Source: Alentia gelatinosa (Eukaryota; Annelida; Polychaeta; Phyllodocida; Polynoidae). Taken from it: 64,000 nt of DNA. Under the pieces are notes generated by a model, which was not told the DNA's origin, searched no databases, and was given only the letters and a program-made list of their open reading frames with translations. The DNA lies in contig OX465583.1 of the NCBI GenBank assembly GCA_950022655.1, forward strand, positions 36,607,360-36,671,359, read 5' to 3'. Positions 37,222 to 48,540 of the stretch are shown piece after piece. Each line of letters starts with the position of its first letter. Positions within the stretch are counted from its first letter, which is position 1. The position numbers and the translations under genes were made by a program.

Positions 37222-38481
37222 TCCAAGAAAAAGTCCTGTAAGCTGCTCCACAATACTACCATATACTGGTATCATAATCCCTCACTGGAATAGCATTCAA
37301 GAGCAATTAATTTACCCCTATGAAAAAGCATTTAGTTCACAGGGACGTTTTTCAATGTAGGATTTTTCAAGAAAAATCACATTGAAACCCTCCAACCCTT
37401 TGTCATTGGTAGATAATGTAATATCGGTATGCGTCTTGCTAAACATTGCTGATGAGAGTATTCTGAATTTGTTATACAGGACAAGATGCACATGATTCCT
37501 CTACAGGGCAAGCCCTGCAACATGCTGGGTGAGGGAAACCCTACCAGTGAGGAGAGACTGGTCGAGTCATGGTACAGGCTTGCCACCTGGTGGAGACGGT
37601 GTGAAACAAATGCTTCCTCAACAGGAATGGTTTGCTATCCATCCATTATAGGCAAACTTTAAAGTGATCAGAGATTGGTACGCTCAAAATATAGCAGGAA
37701 CAAATCAGTTTGGTTCCTTTTGCTTCTTTTATCTATCTTTCATAAATATCATGGGTATATTTAGCGACTTCGTAGAGTCCGAGTTAAGGGGAGAATATTG
37801 AAAAAAAAAAAAAATTATGGGCTGCCTATTGCTGGGTTCGAACACCCGACACTCGCATTGCCAGGGAAACACCCTGCCAACTACTCCTAAAAATCAGATG
37901 CTCTAATAGGGTCAAATACTTAGGCTGTTGCTGGGTGGAGGGAATCAGCGGAGTTTTGAAAGTGGGGCGACCAGCGAAAGTTGAGATCTCATTGGTTTCT
38001 CACGAGAAAAGTAGATAAGTAAACTACACAACTAGACATTGATTTCGGCATGGCTCGAAATAAATCATAAGAGAAAAGATATTTCTGCCAATAGATCTAC
38101 AAAAAAGAAGAACAGATTCTAATATTTTCCTCCACGAGATTCTCACTCTGGTGGCCCCTCACTCTCCAAGCCTAAGTCTGGTTCACTCTGTCCTTATGTG
38201 ATGGCAGAAGTCCAAGCAGATACTACCAGAATCGTAGTTTTTTAGATATAGTAGGTAATAAGTATCATGGATATATTTGAAATGCATATTTTCACTTATC
38301 TCTAGAAGACCCTCTCCCCTAGTTTATTTACGATTTATGGCATTTTCCTTGGTGAAGTTCAGGTCAAATATGATAATTATGTATAATTGATCATGTTTGT
38401 ATCATTTTAAAACAATGGCCTCACTTGAACATAGAGCCCTATGAAGTCCATGACAAAAGTCTCAATTATGCTTTTTTAGAA
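37222..38481 (+). repeat. Satellite unit 30 (type D)
   Basis: 1,260 bp. It has GGGTGAGGGAAACCC and the rest of the type D set. The A-run near 37801 reads through the usual ATG, so the short frame is lost. AAAAAGTCCTGTAAG is private. Confidence 0.97.
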
Positions 38482-39742
38482 TCCAAGAAATAGTCCTATA
38501 AGCTGCTCCACAATACTACCATATACTGTTATCATAATCCCTCGATTGAATAGCATTCAAGAACAATTAATTTACCTCTATGGAAAAGCATTTAGTTCAC
38601 AGGGACGTTTTTCAATGTAGGATTTTTCAAGAAAAATCACATTGAAACCCTCCAACCCTTTGTCATTGGTAGATAATGTAATATCGGTATGCGTCTTGCT
38701 AAACATTGCTGATGAGAGTATTCTGAATTTGTTATACAGGACTTGTAAGATGCACATGATTCCTCTACAGGGCAAGCCCTGCAACATGCTGTGTAGGGAA
38801 CCCTACCAGTGAGGAGAGACTGGTCGAGTCATGGTACAGGCTTGCCACCTGGTGGAGACGGTCTGAAACAAATGCTTCGTCAACAGGAATGGTTTGCTAT
38901 CCATCCATTATAGGCAAACTTTAAAGTGATCAGAGATTGGTACGCTCAAAATATAGCAGGAACAAATCAGTTTGGTTCCTTTTGCTTCTTTTATCTATCT
39001 TTCATAATTATCATGGATATATTTAGCGACTTCGTCGAGACCGAGGTAAGGGGAGAATATGGAAAAAAAATTAAATTATGGGCTGCCTATTGCTGGTTTC
39101 GAACACATGACACTCGCATTGCCAGAGAAACACCCTGCCCACTACTCCACAAAGTCAGATGCTCTAATAGGGTCAAATACTTAGGCTGTTGCTGGGTGGA
39201 GGCAATCAGCAGAGTTTTGAAAGTGGGGTGACCAGCAAAAGTTGAGATCTCATTGGTTTCTCACGAGAAAAGTAGATAAGAAAACTACACTACTAAACAT
39301 TGATTTTGGCATGGCTCGAAATAAATCATAAGAGAAAAGATATTTCTGCCAATAGATCTACAAAAAAGAAGAACAGATTCTAATATTTTCCTCCACGAGA
39401 TTCTCACTCTGGTGGCCCCTCACTCTCCAAGCCTAAGTCTGGTTCACTCTGTCCTTATGTGCGGGCAGAAGTCCAAGCAGATACTACCAGAATCGTAGTT
39501 TTTTAGATATAGTAGGTAATAAGTATCATGGATATATTTGACATGCATATTTTCACTTATCTCTAGAAGACCCTCTCCCCCAGTTTATTTACGATTTATG
39601 GCATTTTCCTTGGTGAAGTTCAGGTCAAATATGATAATTATGTATAATTGATCATGTTTGTATCATTTTAAAACAATGGCCTCACTTGAACATAGAGCCC
39701 TATGAAGTCCATGACAAAAGTCTCAATTATGCTTTTTTAGAA
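38482..39742 (+). repeat. Satellite unit 31 (type E)
   Basis: 1,261 bp. It has the type E marks, with GGTCTGAAAC, GCTTCGTC and AATATGGAAA. GGCAATCAGCAGAG is private. Confidence 0.97.
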
Positions 39743-40894
39743 TCCAAGAAATAGTCCTATAAGCTGCTCCACAATACTACCATATACTGATATCATAATC
39801 CCTCACTGGAATAGCATTCAAGAGCAATTAATTTACCCCTATGAAAAAGCATTTAGTTCACAGGGACGTTTTTCAATGTAGGATTTTTCAAGAAAAATCA
39901 CATTGAAACCCTCCAACCCTTTGTCATTGTTAGATAATGTAATATCGGTATGTGTCTTGCTAAATATTGCTAATGAGAGTATTCTGAATTTGTTATACAG
40001 GACAAGATGCACATGATTCCTCTACAGGGCAAGCCCTGCAACATGCTGTGTAGGGAACCCTACCAGTGAGGAGAGACTGGTCGAGTCATGGTACAGGCTT
40101 GCCACCTGGTGGAGACGGTGTGAAACAAATGCTTCCTCAACAGGAATGGTTTGCTATCCATCCATTATAGGCAAACTTTAAAGTGATCAGAGATTGGTAC
40201 GCTCAAAATATAGCAGGAACAAATCAGTTTGGTTCCTTTTGCTTCTTTTATCTATCTTTCATAAATATCAAGCGTATATTTAGCGACTTCGTAGAGTCCG
40301 AGTTAAGGGGAGAATATTGGAAAAAAAATGAAATTATGGGCTGCCTATTACTGGTTTTGAACACATGACACTCGCATTGCCAGAGAAACACCCTGCCCAC
40401 TACTCCACAAAGTCAGATGCTCTAATAGGGTCAAATACTTAGGCTGTTGCTGGGTGGAGGGAATCAGCGGAGTTTTGAAAGTGGGGCGACCAGCGAAAGT
40501 TGAGATCTCATTGGTTTCTCACGAGAAAAGTAGATAAGAAAACTACACTACTAAACATTGATTTCGGCATGGCTCGAAATAAATCATAAGAGAAAAGATA
40601 TTTCTGCCAATATACCTACAAAAAAGAAGAACAGATTCTAATATTTTCCTCCACGAGATTCTCACTCTGGTGGCCCCTCACTCTCCAAGCCTAAGTCTGG
40701 TTCACTCTGTCCTTATGTGCGGGCAGAAGTCCAAGCAGATACTACCAGAATCGTAGTTTTTTAGATATAGTAGGTAATAAGTATCATGGATATATTTGAC
40801 ATGCATATTTTCACTTATCTCTAGAAGACCCTCTCCCCCAGTTTATTTACGATTTATGGCATTTTCTTTGGTGAAGTTCAGGTCAAATATGATA
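39743..40894 (+). repeat. Satellite unit 32 (type G, truncated at a deletion junction)
   Basis: 1,152 bp. It ends at the same ATATGATA to TCCATCC junction as unit 27. It lacks the 4-bp TTGT insertion of unit 27, which accounts for the 4-bp length difference. It carries ATCAAGCGTAT, CTATTACTGG and CCAATATACC. Confidence 0.96.
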
Positions 40895-41738
40895 TCCATC
40901 CATTATAGGCAAACTTTAAAGTGATCAGAGATTGGTACGCTCAAAATATAGCAGGAACAAATCAGTTTGGTTCCTTTTGCTTCTTTTATCTATCTTTCAT
41001 AAATATCATGGATATATTTAGCGACTTCGTCGAGACCGAGGTAAGGGGAGAATATTGAAAAAAAAATGAAATTATGGGCTGCCTATTGCTGGTTTCCAAC
41101 ACATGACACTCGCATTGCCAGAGAAACACCCTGCCCACTACTCCACAAAGTCAGATGCTCTAATAGGGTCAAATACTTAGGCTGTTGCTGGGTGGAGGGA
41201 ATCAGCGGAGTTTTGGAAGTAGGGTGACAAGCGAAAGTTGAGATCTCATTGGCTTCTCACGAGAAAAGTAGATAAGAAAACTACACAACTAGACATTGAT
41301 TTCGGCATGGCTCGAAATAAATCATAAGAGAAAAGATATTTCTGCCAATAGATCTACAAAAAAGAAGAACAGATTCTAATATTTTCCTCCACGAGATTCT
41401 CACTCTGGTGGCCCCTCACTCTCCAAGCCTAGGTCTGGTTCACTCTGTCCTTATGTGCGGGCAGAAGTCCAAGCAGATACTACCAGAATCGTAGTTTTTT
41501 AGATATAGTAGGTAATAAGTATCATGGATATATTTGACATGCATATTTTCACTTATCTCTAGAAGACCCTCTCCCCCAGTTTATTTACGATTTATGGCAT
41601 TTTCCTTGGTGAAGTTCAGGTCAAATATGATAATTATGTATAATTGATCATGTTTGTATCATTTTAAAACAATGGCCTCACTTGAACATAGAACCCTATG
41701 AAGTCCATGACAAAAGTCTCAATTATGCTTTTTTAGAA
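40895..41738 (+). repeat. Truncated satellite unit after the second deletion junction (type B rear)
   Basis: 844 bp, the same length and breakpoint as the fragment at 33859. It has type B marks, with private GAAGTAGGGTGACAAGC and GCCTAGGTCTGG. Confidence 0.96.
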
Positions 41739-42990
41739 TCCAAGAAATAGTCCTATAAGCTGCTCCACAATACTACCATATACTGGTATCATAATCCCTC
41801 ACTGGAATAGCATTCAAGAGCAATTAATTTACCCCTATGAAAAAGCATTTAGTTCACAGGGACATTTTTCAATGTAGGATTTTTCAAGAAAAATCACATT
41901 GAAACCCTCCAACCCTTTGTCATTGGTAGATAATGTAATATCGGTATGTGTCTTGCTAAATATTGCTGATGAGAGTATTCTGAATTTGTTATACAGGACA
42001 AGATGCAAATGATTCCTCTACAGGGCAAGCCCTGCAACATGCTGTGTAGGGAACCCTACCAGTGAGGAGAGACTGGTCGAGTCATGGTACAGGCTTGCCA
42101 CCTGGTGGAGACGGTGTGAAACAAATGCTTCCTCAACAGGAATGGTTTGCTATCCATCCATTATAGGCAAACTTTAAAGTGATCAGAGATTGGTACGCTC
42201 AAAATATAGCAGGAACAAATCAGTTTGGGTCCTTTTGCTTCTTTTATCTATCTTTCATAAATATCATGGATATATTTAGCGACTTCGTCGAGTCCGAGGT
42301 AAGGGGAGAATATTGAAAAAAAATGAAAGGCTGCCTATTGCTGGGTTCGAACACCCGACACTCGCATTGCCAGAGAAACACCCTGCCCACTACTCCACAA
42401 AGTCAGATGCTCTAATAGGGTCAAATACTTAGGCTGTTGCTGGGTGGAGGGAATCAGCGGAGTTTTGAAAGTGGGGCGACCAGCGAAAGTTGAGATCTCA
42501 TTGGTTTCTCACGAGAAAAGTAGATAAGAAAACTACACAACTAGACATTGATTTCGGCATGGCTCGAAATAAATCATAAGAGAAAAGATATTTCTGCCAA
42601 TAGATCTACAAAAAAGAAGAACAGATTCTAATATTTTCCTCCACGAGATTCTCACTCTGGTGGCCCCTCACTCTCCAAGCCTAAGTCTGGTTCACTCTGT
42701 CCTTATGTGCGGGCAGAAGTCCAAGCAGATACTACCAGAATCGTAGTTTTTTAGATATAGTAGGTAATAAGTATCATGGATATATTTGACATGCATATTT
42801 TCACTTATCTCTAGAAGACCCTCTCCCCCAGTTTATTTACGATTTATGGCATTTTCCTTGGTGAAGTTCAGGTCAAATATGATAATTATGTATAATTGAT
42901 CATGTTTGTATCATTTTAAAACAATGGCCTCACTTGAACATAGAACCCTATGAAGTCCATGACAAAAGTCTCAATTATGCTTTTTTAGAA
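41739..42990 (+). repeat. Satellite unit 33 (type C)
   Basis: 1,252 bp with the type C 6-bp deletion and TTCGAACACCC. Unlike the other type C units it has GAAAGTGGGGCGACCAGC. GATGCAAATG is private. Confidence 0.97.
42333..42404 (-). ncRNA. tRNA-like segment (in unit 33)
   Basis: Type C copy with GGGTTCGAACACCC. The minus-strand T8 run is at 42316-42323. Corresponding segments exist in every unit, but those with TTTCCAACACATG have lost the B-box core. Confidence 0.42.
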
Positions 42991-44247
42991 TCCAAGAAAT
43001 AGTCCTATAAGCTGCTCCACAATACTACCATATACTGGTATCATAATCCCTCACTGGAATAGCATTCAAGAGCAATTAATTTACCCCTATGAAAAAGCAT
43101 TTAGTTCACAGGGACGTTTTTCAATGTAGGATTTTTCAAGAAAAATCACATTGAAACCCTCCAACCCTTTGTCATTGGTAGATAATGTAATATCGGTATG
43201 TGTCTTGCTAAATATTGCTGATGAGAGTATTCTGAATTTGTTATACAGGACAAGATGCACATGATTCCTCTACAGGGCAAGCCCTGCAACATGCTGTGTA
43301 GGGAACCCTACCAGTGAGGAGAGACTGGTCGAGTCATCGTACAGGCTTGCCACCTGGTGGAGACGGTGTGAAACAAATGCTTCCTCAACAGGAATGGTTT
43401 GCTATCCATCCATTATAGGCAAACTTTAAAGTGATCAGAGATTGGTACTCTCAAAATATAGCAGGAACAAATCAGTTTGGTTCCTTTTGCTTCTATTATC
43501 TATCTTTCATAAATATCATGGATATATTTAGCGACTTCGTCGAGTCCGAGGTAAGGGGAGAATATTGAAAAAAAATGAAATTATGGGCTGCCTATTGCTG
43601 GGTTCGAACACACGACACTCGCATTGCCAGGGAAACACCCTGCCCACTACTCCACAAAGTCAGATGCTCTCATAGGGTCAAATACTTAGGCTGTTGCTGG
43701 GTGGAGGGAATCAGCGGTGTTTTGAAAGTGGGGCGACCAGCGAAAGTTGAGATCTCATTGGTTTCTCACGAGAAAAGTCGATAAGAAAACTACACAACTA
43801 GACATTGATTTCGGCATGGCTCGAAATAAATCATAAGAGAAAAGATATTTCTGCCAATAGATCTACAAAAAAGAAGAACAGATTCTAATATTTTCCTCCA
43901 CGAGATTCTCACTCTGGTGGCCCCTCACTCTCCAAGCCTAAGTCTGGTTCACTCTGTCCTTATGTGCGGGCAGAAGTCCAAGCAGATACTACCAGAATCG
44001 TAGTTTTTTAGATATAGTAGGTAATAAGTATCATGGATATATTTGACATGCATATTTTCACTTATCTCTAGAAGACCCTCTCCCCCAGTTTATTTACGAT
44101 TTATGGCATTTTCCTTGGTGAAGTTCAGGTCAAATATGATAATTATGTATAATTGATCATGTTTGTATCATTTTAAAACAATGGCCTCACTTGAACATAG
44201 AGCCCTATGAAGTCCATGACAAAAGTCTCAATTATGCTTTTTTAGAA
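42991..44247 (+). repeat. Satellite unit 34
   Basis: 1,257 bp. Private changes are GGTACTCTC, TTCTATTATC, GCTCTCATAGGG, AGCGGTGTTTT and AGTCGATAAG. The tRNA-like segment has TTCGAACACACGAC and GCCAGGGAAAC, shared with units 35-38. Confidence 0.97.
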
Positions 44248-45508
44248 TCCAAGAAATAGTCCTATAAGCTGCTCCACAATACTACCATATACTGTTATCA
44301 TAATCCCTCACTTGAATAGCATTCAAGAGCAATTAATTTACCTCTATGAAAAAGCATTTAGTTTACAGGGAAGTTTTTCAATGTAAGATTTTTCAAGAAA
44401 AATCTTATTGAAACCCTCCAACCCTTTGTCATTGGTAGATAATGTAATATCAGTATGCGTCTTGCTATACATTGCTGATGAGAGTATTCTGAATTTGTTA
44501 TACAGGACTTGTAAGATGCACATCATTCCTCTACAGGGCAAGCCCTGCAACATGCTGTGTAGGGAACCCTACCAGTGAGGAGAGACTGGTCGAGTCATCG
44601 TACAGGCTTGCCACCTGGTGGAGACGGTGTGAAACAAATGCTTCCTCAACAGGAATGGTTTGCTATCCATCCATTATAGGCAAACTTTAAAGTGATCAGA
44701 GATTGGTACGCTCAAAATATAGCAGGAACAAATCAGTTTGGTTCCTTTTGCTTCTTTTTTCTATCTTTCATAAATATTATGGATATATTTAGCGACTTAG
44801 TCGAGTCCGAGGTAAGGGGAGAATATTGAAAAAAAATGAAATTATGGGCTGCCTATTGCTGGGTTCGAACACACGACACTCGCATTGCCAGGGAAACACC
44901 CTGCCCACTACTCCACAAAGTCAGATGCTCTAATAGTGTCAAATACTTAGGCTGTTGCTGGGTGGAGGGAATCAGCGGAGTTTTGAAAGTGGGGCGACCA
45001 GCGAAAGTTGAGATCTCATTGGTTTCTCACGAGAAAAGTAGATAAGAAAACTACACAACTAGACATTGATTTCGGCATGGCTCGAAATAAATCATAAGAG
45101 AAAAGATATTTCTGCCAATAGATCTACAAAAAAGAAGAACAGATTCTAATATTTTCCTCCATGAGATTCTCACTCTCGTGGCCCCTCACTCTCCAAGCCT
45201 AAGTCTGGTTCACTCTGTCCTTATGTGCGGGCAGAAGTCCAAGCAGATACTACCAGAATCGTAGTTTTTTGGATATAGTAGGTAATAAGTATCATGGATA
45301 TATTTGACATGCATATTTTCACTTATCTCTAGAAGACCCTCTCCCCCAGTTTATTTACGATTTATGGCATTTTCCTTGGTGAAGTTCAGGTCAAATATGA
45401 TAATTATGTATAATTGATCATGTTTGTATCATTTTAAAACAATGGCCTCACTTGAACATAGAGCCCTATAAAGTCCATGACAAAAGTCTCAATTATGCTT
45501 TTTTAGAA
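44248..45508 (+). repeat. Satellite unit 35 (type H rear)
   Basis: 1,261 bp. The front has CCCTCACTTG, GGGAAGTTTTTC, ATCTTATTG, ATCAGTATGCG, CTATACATTG, GGACTTGTAAG and CATCATTCC. The rear has GACTTAGTCGAG, AATAGTGTC, CTCCATGAG and TTTTTGGATATAG. Confidence 0.97.
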
Positions 45509-46769
45509 TCCAAGAAATAGTCCTATAAGCTGCTCCACAATACTACCATATACTGATATCATAATCCCTCACTGGAATAGCAGTCAAGAGCAATTAATTA
45601 ACCTCTATGAAAAAGCATTTAGTTCACAGGGACGTTTTTCAATGTAGGATTTTTCAAGAAAAATCACATTGAAACCCTCCAACCCTTTGTCATTGGTAGA
45701 TAATGTAATATCAGTATGCGTCTTGCTATACATTGCTGATGAGAGTATTCTGAATTTGTTATACAGGACTTGTAAGATGCACATCATTCCTCTACAGGGC
45801 AAGCCCTGCAACATGCTGTGTAGGGAACCCTACCAGTGAGGAGAGACTGGTCGAGTCATCGTACAGGCTTGCCACCTGGTGGAGACGGTGTGAAACAAAT
45901 GCTTCCTCAACAGGAATGGTTTGCTATCCATCCATTATAGGCAAACTTTAAAGTGATCAGAGATTGGTACGCTCAAAATATAGCAGGAACAAATCAGTTT
46001 GGTTCCTTTTGCTTCTTTTTTCTATCTTTCATAAATATTATGGATATATTTAGCGACTTAGTCGAGTCCGAGGTAAGGGGAGAATATTGAAAAAAAATGA
46101 AATTATGGGCTGCCTATTGCTGGGTTCGAACACACGACACTCGCATTGCCAGGGAAACACCCTGCCCACTACTCCACAAAGTCAGATGCTCTAATAGTGT
46201 CAAATACTTAGGCTGTTGCTGGGTGGAGGGAATCAGCGGAGTTTTGAAAGTGGGGCGACCAGCGAAAGTTGAGATCTCATTGGTTTCTCACGAGAAAAGT
46301 AGATAAGAAAACTACACAACTAGACATTGATTTCGGCATGGCTCGAAATAAATCATAAGAGAAAAGATATTTCTGCCAATAGATCTACAAAAAAGAAGAA
46401 CAGATTCTAATATTTTCCTCCATGAGATTCTCACTCTCGTGGCCCCTCACTCTCCAAGCCTAAGTCTGGTTCACTCTGTCCTTATGTGCGGGCAGAAGTC
46501 CAAGCAGATACTACCAGAATCGTAGTTTTTTGGATATAGTAGGTAATAAGTATCATGGATATATTTGACATGCATATTTTCACTTATCTCTAGAAGACCC
46601 TCTCCCCCAGTTTATTTACGATTTATGGCATTTTCCTTGGTGAAGTTCAGGTCAAATATGATAATTATGTATAATTGATCATGTTTGTATCATTTTAAAA
46701 CAATGGCCTCACTTGAACATAGAGCCCTATAAAGTCCATGACAAAAGTCTCAATTATGCTTTTTTAGAA
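45509..46769 (+). repeat. Satellite unit 36 (type H)
   Basis: 1,261 bp. CAGTCAAGAGCAATTAATTAACC marks the front in pieces of that stretch. The 4-bp insertion and the whole rear half look the same as unit 35, suggesting a very recent duplication. Confidence 0.95.
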
Positions 46770-48026
46770 TCCAAGAAATAGTCCTATAAGCTGCTCCACA
46801 ATACTACCATATACTGATATCATAATCCCTCACTGGAATAGCAGTCAAGAGCAATTAATTAACCTCTATGAAAAAGCATTTAGTTCACAGGGACGTTTTT
46901 CAATGTAGGATTTTTCAAGAAAAATCACATTGAAACCCTCCAACCCTTTGTCATTGGTAGATAATGTAATATCAGTATGCGTCTTGCTAAACATTGCTGA
47001 TGAGAGTATTCTGAATTTGTTATACAGGACAAGATGCACATGATTCCTCTACAGGGCAAGCCCTGCAACATGCTGTGTAGGGAACCCTACCAGTGAGGAG
47101 AGACTGGTCGAGTCATGGTACAGGCTTGCCACCTGGTGGAGACGGTCTGAAACAAATGCTTCCTCAACAGGAATGGTTTGCTATCCATCCATTATAGGCA
47201 AACTTTAAAGTGATCAGAGATTGGTACGCTCAAAATATAGCAGGAACAAATCAGTTTGGTTCCTTTTGCTTCTTTTATCTATCTTTCATAAATATCATGG
47301 ATATATTTAGCGACTTCGTCGAGTCTGAGGTAAGGGGAGAATATTGAAAAAAAATGAAATTATGGGCTGCCTATTGCTGAGTTCGAACACACGACACTCG
47401 CATTGCCAGGGAAACACCCTGCCCACTACTCCACAAAGTCAGATGCTCTAATAGTGTCAAATACTTAGGCTGTTGCTGGGTGGAGGGAATCAGCGGAGTT
47501 TTGAAAGTGGGGCGACCAGCGAAAGTTGAGATCTCATTGGTTTCTCACGAGAAAAGTAGATAAGAAAACTACACAACTAGACATTGATTTCGGCATGGCT
47601 CGAAATAAATCATAAGAGAAAAGATATTTCTGCCAATAGATCTACAAAAAAGAAGAACAGATTCTAATATTTTCCTCCATGAGATTCTCACTCTCGTGGC
47701 CCCTCACTCTCCAAGCCTAAGTCTGGTTCACTCTGTCCTTATGTGCGGGCAGAAGTCCAAGCAGATACTACCAGAATCGTAGTTTTTTGGATATAGTAGG
47801 TAATAAGTATCATGGATATATTTGACATGCATATTTTCACTTATCTCTAGAAGACCCTCTCCCCCAGTTTATTTACGATTTATGGCATTTTCCTTGGTGA
47901 AGTTCAGGTCAAATATGATAATTATGTATAATTGATCATGTTTGTATCATTTTAAAACAATGGCCTCACTTGAACATAGAGCCCTATAAAGTCCATGACA
48001 AAAGTCTCAATTATGCTTTTTTAGAA
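46770..48026 (+). repeat. Satellite unit 37 (type H)
   Basis: 1,257 bp. It has CAGTCAAGAGC and TTTTTGGATATAG, without the 4-bp insertion. Private changes include CGAGTCTGAGG. TTGCTGAGTTCG puts a TGA into the usual short frame. Confidence 0.97.
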
Positions 48027-48369
48027 TCCAAGAAATAGTCCTATAAGCTGCTCCACAATACTACCATATACTGATATCATAATCCCTCACTGGAATAGCA
48101 GTCAAGAGCAATTAATTAACCTCTATGAAAAAGCATTTAGTTCACAGGGACGTTTTTCAATGTAGGATTTTTCAAGAAAAATCACATTGAAACCCTCCAA
48201 CCCTTTGTCATTGGTAGATAATGTAATATCAGTATGCGTCTTGCTATACATTGCTGATGAGAGTATTCTGAATTTGTTATACAGGACAAGATGCACATGA
48301 TTCCTCTACAGGGCAAGCCCTGCAACCTGCTGTGTAGGGAACCCTACCAGTGAGGAGAGACTGGTCGAG

Positions 48370-48373
48370 TCAT
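48370..48373 (+). repeat. Target-site duplication TCAT, left copy
   Basis: The intact unit reads GAGTCATGGTACAGG. Here GAGTCAT runs directly into the T-run of the retrotransposon tail, and TCAT recurs at 52497-52500. Confidence 0.75.
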
Positions 48374-48386
48374 TTTTTTTTTTTTT
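48374..48386 (-). other. Poly(A) tail of the retrotransposon
   Basis: The plus strand has 14 T from 48373 to 48386, the first of which can belong to the TCAT duplication. On the element strand this is the 3' terminal poly(A) directly abutting satellite sequence. It fixes the orientation of the element. Confidence 0.9.
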
Positions 48387-48430
48387 GTATCAATGACGTG
48401 TTTATTCAAAAGAAAAGGAATCATTAGTGT

Positions 48431-48450
48431 TCGCCTAACTTAACAGGCGA
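48431..48450 (-). other. Hairpin in the retrotransposon 3' UTR
   Basis: TCGCCT (48431-48436) and AGGCGA (48445-48450) form a perfect 6-bp stem with an 8-nt loop, about 45 nt before the poly(A) tail. Many non-LTR elements have a 3' hairpin recognised by their own RT. That role is inferred here from position only. Confidence 0.5.
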
Positions 48451-48474
48451 TCTTCCACACTATGTCCCGCGCAG

Positions 48475-48512
48475 ACAATACAGGACAATACAAAAACAAT
48501 ACAGGACAATAC
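48475..48512 (-). repeat. 17-bp direct repeat in the retrotransposon 3' UTR
   Basis: ACAATACAGGACAATAC occurs at 48475-48491 and again at 48496-48512, a 21-bp period with two copies. Each copy itself contains ACAATAC twice. Short tandem repeats close to the 3' end are common in the CR1/L2 group. Confidence 0.8.
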
Positions 48513-48540
48513 ATCGTTCATTTTATATCTATTTTCATAG

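Noticed and set aside
33147..40368. 61-codon plus-strand frames at 33147 and 40183
   Set aside because: They are opened by the private AATATTGGAAA change in the type G units, and no protein features are seen.
11468..45814. Minus-strand 69-codon open frames at 11468, 12669 and their repeats
   Set aside because: They exist only in units with the GGGTGAGGG change or the TTGT insertion, which happen to shift or remove a stop. They do not persist across unit types.
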